This document shows, piece after piece, positions 4,172-7,172 of a DNA stretch of 7,172 bases. Source of the stretch: CAYMLQ01 sp964390795. GTDB lineage: Bacteria > Verrucomicrobiota > Kiritimatiellia > RFP12 > UBA1067. The translations under genes and the position numbers were made by a program. The stretch's first letter is position 1. Each line of letters begins with the position of its first letter. The stretch is taken from assembly GCA_964390795.1 (NCBI GenBank), contig CAYMLQ010000318.1:1-7172 (forward strand). Reading direction: 5' to 3'. Under the pieces are notes generated by a model. It ran no database searches, was not told the DNA's origin, and worked only from the letters and a program-made list of their open reading frames with translations.

Positions 4172-7138
4172 ATGAGCCGATGGATGATTATTTGGGCTTT
4201 AGCGGCTCAGCTTGCGGTAGGCGGGGCTGAGACTGAGGGGCCGTTGCCGCTCACGACTCAGTTCACGGTGCAGCGCTGGACGCGGGAGGAGGGCTTGCCG
4301 CAGAACAGCGTCAAGACAATCTGCTTTGGCCCTGACGGTCTGCTGTGGGGTGCGGCCGGCACCCAGCTCTGGCGGTTCGACGGCGTACGCTTCGCGGAGG
4401 GGCCTGCCATCGACGAGCCGCGGAGTTTCTCACGCAGTATCTTCCGCGTTCTTTTCGACGGGCTTGGCCGACTGACGGTCATCAGGCGCGGTGCGGTCGG
4501 ACTGGTTCACGATGGCTCTTGGCGAAAATTGCCGGAGTGGGACTACAAGCGGTTGCGGCAAGTCTACGACGTCGTGATCGCTTCCAACCGGCTTGTCTGC
4601 CTGACGGATGTCGCCGTCGGTCTCTCGGCTCAGGAGGGGTGGCGTCTGTCCGTCGTCGAGCCTTCCGTTTCCAGCAACATCAACTGTCGGAAAGGGAGCT
4701 GCGCGCCCGACGGAACGGTCTGGATTGCCGCAGAGGGGGGGCTCTACCGTCTCGCAGGGGAGCGATGCGTGCGCGTTCCCGTGCCGCTCGCGCGGCAGGA
4801 CTTAGCTTACGAGGCGGTTCACGCGGGCGTGTCCGGCGACGTGTGGGTGTATCGGCACCCCGGCGATTTCTTCAAGTTCAGCAAGGGTGTGTGGGCCGCG
4901 TTGCCGCCTGTTCCGAGCCTTGCGCAGTCGCGCCTGGGCGTCACGGCGATGGTCGAGCGGCGTCCCGGCGAGCTGTGGGCGGGCGGCCAGCACGGGCTGT
5001 ATCGCTGGGACGGGAGGAGCTGGAACGCGCTCTACACGGGAGAGGGGCTCTATCCGCCCGGGATCAACGATCTGTGCGTCGACGCTCGGGGGCGGGTCTG
5101 GGCGGGCACCGAGGGCGGCGGGCTTCTCTGTTTCAGGGAGCGAGTCGTAGACATGGTCAGGATCGCGAAGGGGCCTGCCGCCCAAACCTTCACCGCGCTT
5201 CACGAGTGCGGCGACGGCACGCTCTTGGCAGGGATCGCCGGGAGCGGGCTTTGGCGGGGGACGCTGGAGACGGGGTTCGAACCGATGGCGTCTGATCCGT
5301 TCTCGCCGCAGGCGACGGTTTTCTCGGTCTGCGACGATCAGGCAGGGGGGCTGTGGCTGGGCGCGCTGGGGCATCACCTGATGCGGCGCGACGCGCTGGG
5401 GCGTACTCGCGTGATCTATCCAGGCAAGCGGGTGCCGTTCATGGACGCTGGCGTGCGCGCGCTTCTGAGCGCTCGGGACGGGAAACTGTGGGTCGGGACG
5501 CAGCGAGGGGTGATGGTCTATCGGGGGCCGGAGGGGCTGGACTGGCCGAAGCACCAGATTCCGAATACGGTGAACGCGCTGGCGGAGGGAACAAATGCGA
5601 CGGTCTGGGCCGCTAGCGAAAGCGAGGGCGTGTTGGCTTTCGAGGGAAAGTCGCTCGCCTGGAAAACGGCTAATGAGGGGTTGCCCGCGTCCGTGTCGTG
5701 CGTGGAGACGGTCTATGCGGACCGCGATGGCTTGCTGTGGTGCGGAGGGAGCTTCGGCTTGGCCTGGCGCGATAGGGAGCGGTGGTGCTTGGTCGCGATG
5801 TCCCTGCTGGAAGGGACGCGTGTCGTGATCGTGCTGGACGACGATGCGGGGCACCTGTGGCTGGGCACGGACAAGGGAATCATCCGACTTAGCCGTTCTG
5901 CGCTTCTTGGCACCACGGTGCCTGAGCATGCCGATGCCGAGTTAACGTTGCGCAAGGAGGACGGTCTCGACGACGAGTTTTGTTCGGGAGGCTTCAGCCC
6001 GGCGGGCCTGCGGATGGCCGACGGAAGGCTGCTCTTCCCCACACGTAACGGGCTGGCGGTGGTGACCCCGTCGGCGGTCAGCGAGCCACTGCTGTCTGCG
6101 CCTGTCTACGTGGATGAGGTGGTGACGGACGACGGCCGCATCCGCTGGAGGCGCTCGTTCGGGCCGCACGCGTCGACCGTGCCGATCACGGTCGGAATGC
6201 CGGCCGGGACGCGGAGCATAAGCGTCCGGTGGCTGACAGCCGAACCCGGCAGCGGGAGGACGGCGCGCTTCAGGGCCGCGTTGCAGGGAAACGGCTACTG
6301 GCGGGCGGGCGACACGTTTCTGCGTGAGGCAACGTACGATAACCTGACGCCCGGCAGCTATCAGTTCACGCTGAGTGTGCAGCACCGGACTAGTCACTGG
6401 ACACCCGCTGCTGAGGTGTTGCTGACGGTGCAGCCGTTTTGGTGGCAGCGCACCAGCGCGCGCACGCTCTTCGCTGTGGCGCTGTTCGCAGGCGTGGGCG
6501 GGTTGGGCTGGTGGGGCGCGCGACGCCGCGCGAAACGGCTGCGTAAGACAGACGCGCTGCGACTGCGCATCGCCCGCGACCTGCATGACGAGATCGGCGC
6601 GAACCTGGGCGGCGTGGCCTTGCTGCTGGATTTAGCGGGTGCGCAAGGGGACGCAGAGTCCTTCGAGCGGATCCGCTCGATCGTGACCCAGAGCATCGGG
6701 ACGCTCAAAGACTTGGTTTGGATGATCGACCCGGCGCACGACAACGCCTCGGATCTGGTGGCCCGCGTCAAAGAAGCGGCCGCGATGCTGTTGTCGGCCA
6801 CGCCCTATTCGGTCCGCGTGGAGGGAGACTGCGGAGAGATGCGCATCCCGACGGCGGTCCGGCGCAACGTGCTGCCGATCATCAAGGAGGCGCTTTACAA
6901 TGTTGTTAAGCACGCGCATGCCAGCCGGGTTGAGCTGCTCGTCGCGCGCCACGGTCGCCGACTGCGACTGGTGATAGAGGACGACGGCGCCGGTTTTGAC
7001 GGGGCCGCATCGAAGGCAGGGCATGGCCTGAGAAACATGCGTCGCCGAGCCGAAGAGATGCAGGCTCAGTTTCTGGTCGAGCGACGGGCAGGGGGGGGCA
7101 CGCGTGTGGCGCTTGACATCCCGCTCACAAAGGATTAA
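4172..7138 (+). CDS. Two-component sensor histidine kinase with periplasmic beta-propeller, Y_Y_Y domain and HisKA_3/HATPase_c core
   Basis: 988 residues. Residues 1-19 look like a signal peptide (MSR, then a hydrophobic run, likely cut near GGA-ET). Residues about 30-636 hold repeated propeller blades of the 'regulator propeller' type, each with a D-G-x-(L/V)-W-(V/A/L)-G-T-like core, e.g. 55-60, 180-185, 305-312, 436-443, 519-525 and 558-566. A Y_Y_Y-type beta-sandwich follows at about 677-754 (NLTPGSYQFTLSV at 724-736), then one membrane helix at about 763-783 and a basic linker. The kinase core has an H-box RIARDLHDEIGANL (799-812, phospho-acceptor His805), N-box KEALYNVVKHA (905-915, Asn910), G1 DDGAGFD (937-943) and G2 GHGLRNM (950-956), ending GGGTRVALDIPL. 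This is the NarX/DegS-like class. Role: sense a ligand, probably a sugar, outside the inner membrane and phosphorylate a separate regulator. No receiver or DNA-binding domain is fused, unlike Bacteroidetes hybrid sensors. The next gene begins 2 bases after the stop, suggesting translational coupling. Confidence 0.93.
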   Translation: MSRWMIIWALAAQLAVGGAETEGPLPLTTQFTVQRWTREEGLPQNSVKTICFGPDGLLWGAAGTQLWRFDGVRFAEGPAIDEPRSFSRSIFRVLFDGLGRLTVIRRGAVGLVHDGSWRKLPEWDYKRLRQVYDVVIASNRLVCLTDVAVGLSAQEGWRLSVVEPSVSSNINCRKGSCAPDGTVWIAAEGGLYRLAGERCVRVPVPLARQDLAYEAVHAGVSGDVWVYRHPGDFFKFSKGVWAALPPVPSLAQSRLGVTAMVERRPGELWAGGQHGLYRWDGRSWNALYTGEGLYPPGINDLCVDARGRVWAGTEGGGLLCFRERVVDMVRIAKGPAAQTFTALHECGDGTLLAGIAGSGLWRGTLETGFEPMASDPFSPQATVFSVCDDQAGGLWLGALGHHLMRRDALGRTRVIYPGKRVPFMDAGVRALLSARDGKLWVGTQRGVMVYRGPEGLDWPKHQIPNTVNALAEGTNATVWAASESEGVLAFEGKSLAWKTANEGLPASVSCVETVYADRDGLLWCGGSFGLAWRDRERWCLVAMSLLEGTRVVIVLDDDAGHLWLGTDKGIIRLSRSALLGTTVPEHADAELTLRKEDGLDDEFCSGGFSPAGLRMADGRLLFPTRNGLAVVTPSAVSEPLLSAPVYVDEVVTDDGRIRWRRSFGPHASTVPITVGMPAGTRSISVRWLTAEPGSGRTARFRAALQGNGYWRAGDTFLREATYDNLTPGSYQFTLSVQHRTSHWTPAAEVLLTVQPFWWQRTSARTLFAVALFAGVGGLGWWGARRRAKRLRKTDALRLRIARDLHDEIGANLGGVALLLDLAGAQGDAESFERIRSIVTQSIGTLKDLVWMIDPAHDNASDLVARVKEAAAMLLSATPYSVRVEGDCGEMRIPTAVRRNVLPIIKEALYNVVKHAHASRVELLVARHGRRLRLVIEDDGAGFDGAASKAGHGLRNMRRRAEEMQAQFLVERRAGGGTRVALDIPLTKD
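7091..7098 (+). repeat. Homopolymeric G8 tract near the 3' end of the sensor gene
   Basis: Eight consecutive G encode part of the glycine-rich GGGT motif (974-977) of the ATPase domain. The frame downstream is still the expected VALDIPL ending, so the count shown is in frame. A one-base slip would alter only the last residues and the junction with the next gene. A G7 run also occurs at 4735-4741 in the propeller. Confidence 0.7.
7129..7134 (+). promoter_or_regulatory. Shine-Dalgarno (AAAGGA) inside the end of the sensor gene
   Basis: AAAGGA overlaps the last sensor codons and is 6 bases before the ATG at 7141. This supports a real downstream gene translated from the same message. Confidence 0.6.
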
Positions 7139-7140
7139 GC

Positions 7141-7172
7141 ATGGAACAGAACACTCATGGTACGCTGAGCGT
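7141..7172 (+). CDS. Start of downstream gene, probably the cognate response regulator (3' truncated by window)
   Basis: ATG at 7141 follows the sensor stop (7136-7138) by two bases, with a well-placed ribosome-binding site. Only MEQNTHGTLSV is visible before the window ends, too little for any domain. A response regulator of the LuxR/NarL class is expected because HisKA_3-type kinases are nearly always paired with one and this sensor has no receiver of its own. A hydrophilic start followed by the beginning of a hydrophobic strand (LSV) fits a receiver domain but does not prove it. Confidence 0.5.
   Translation, partial: MEQNTHGTLS

Noticed and set aside
4345..5929. Alternative plus frame (4345-5295) and antisense frame (4802-5929) across the sensor propeller
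   Set aside because: Arg/Pro-rich with no recognisable motifs; they exist because stop codons are rare in GC-rich DNA.

Overview
The window is a GC-rich, entirely plus-strand stretch of five tightly spaced genes. From 5' to 3' they are: the C-terminal part of a sialate O-acetylesterase-family protein (start lies before the window), a complete sugar/H+ symporter-type MFS transporter, a complete uroporphyrinogen-decarboxylase-like (methyltransferase-type) protein, a complete periplasmic-propeller sensor histidine kinase, and the first ten codons of a further gene that is probably the cognate response regulator. Gaps between genes are 26, 24, 51 and 2 bases. There is no convincing intrinsic terminator between them and no RNA gene, insertion sequence or CRISPR array. 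No gene-free stretch exceeds 51 bases.

The gene types suggest a carbohydrate-degrading member of the PVC group (Kiritimatiellota, Lentisphaerota or Verrucomicrobiota). The signs are a SASA-type esterase with a long extra C-terminal module, an XylE/GLUT-type transporter with an enlarged TM5-TM6 loop, a URO-D-like protein of the kind often multiplied in these phyla, and a 'two-component regulator propeller' kinase. This is inferred from gene content and protein style, not from a marker gene.

A working reading is one catabolic operon. The esterase would remove O-acetyl groups from a glycan or sugar, and the symporter would import the released monosaccharide. Its pocket looks more hexose-like than xylose-like. 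The URO-D-like protein could transfer or remove a methyl group or act on a downstream intermediate. The propeller sensor plus its regulator would switch the set on in response to an extracytoplasmic sugar. The link between the URO-D-like protein and sugar metabolism is the least understood and most interesting part.

The only plausible internal control region is the 51-base gap before the sensor. It is AT-rich compared with its surroundings and carries a 9-bp-arm dyad/hairpin. A second perfect 7-bp hairpin lies in the first codons of the transporter.
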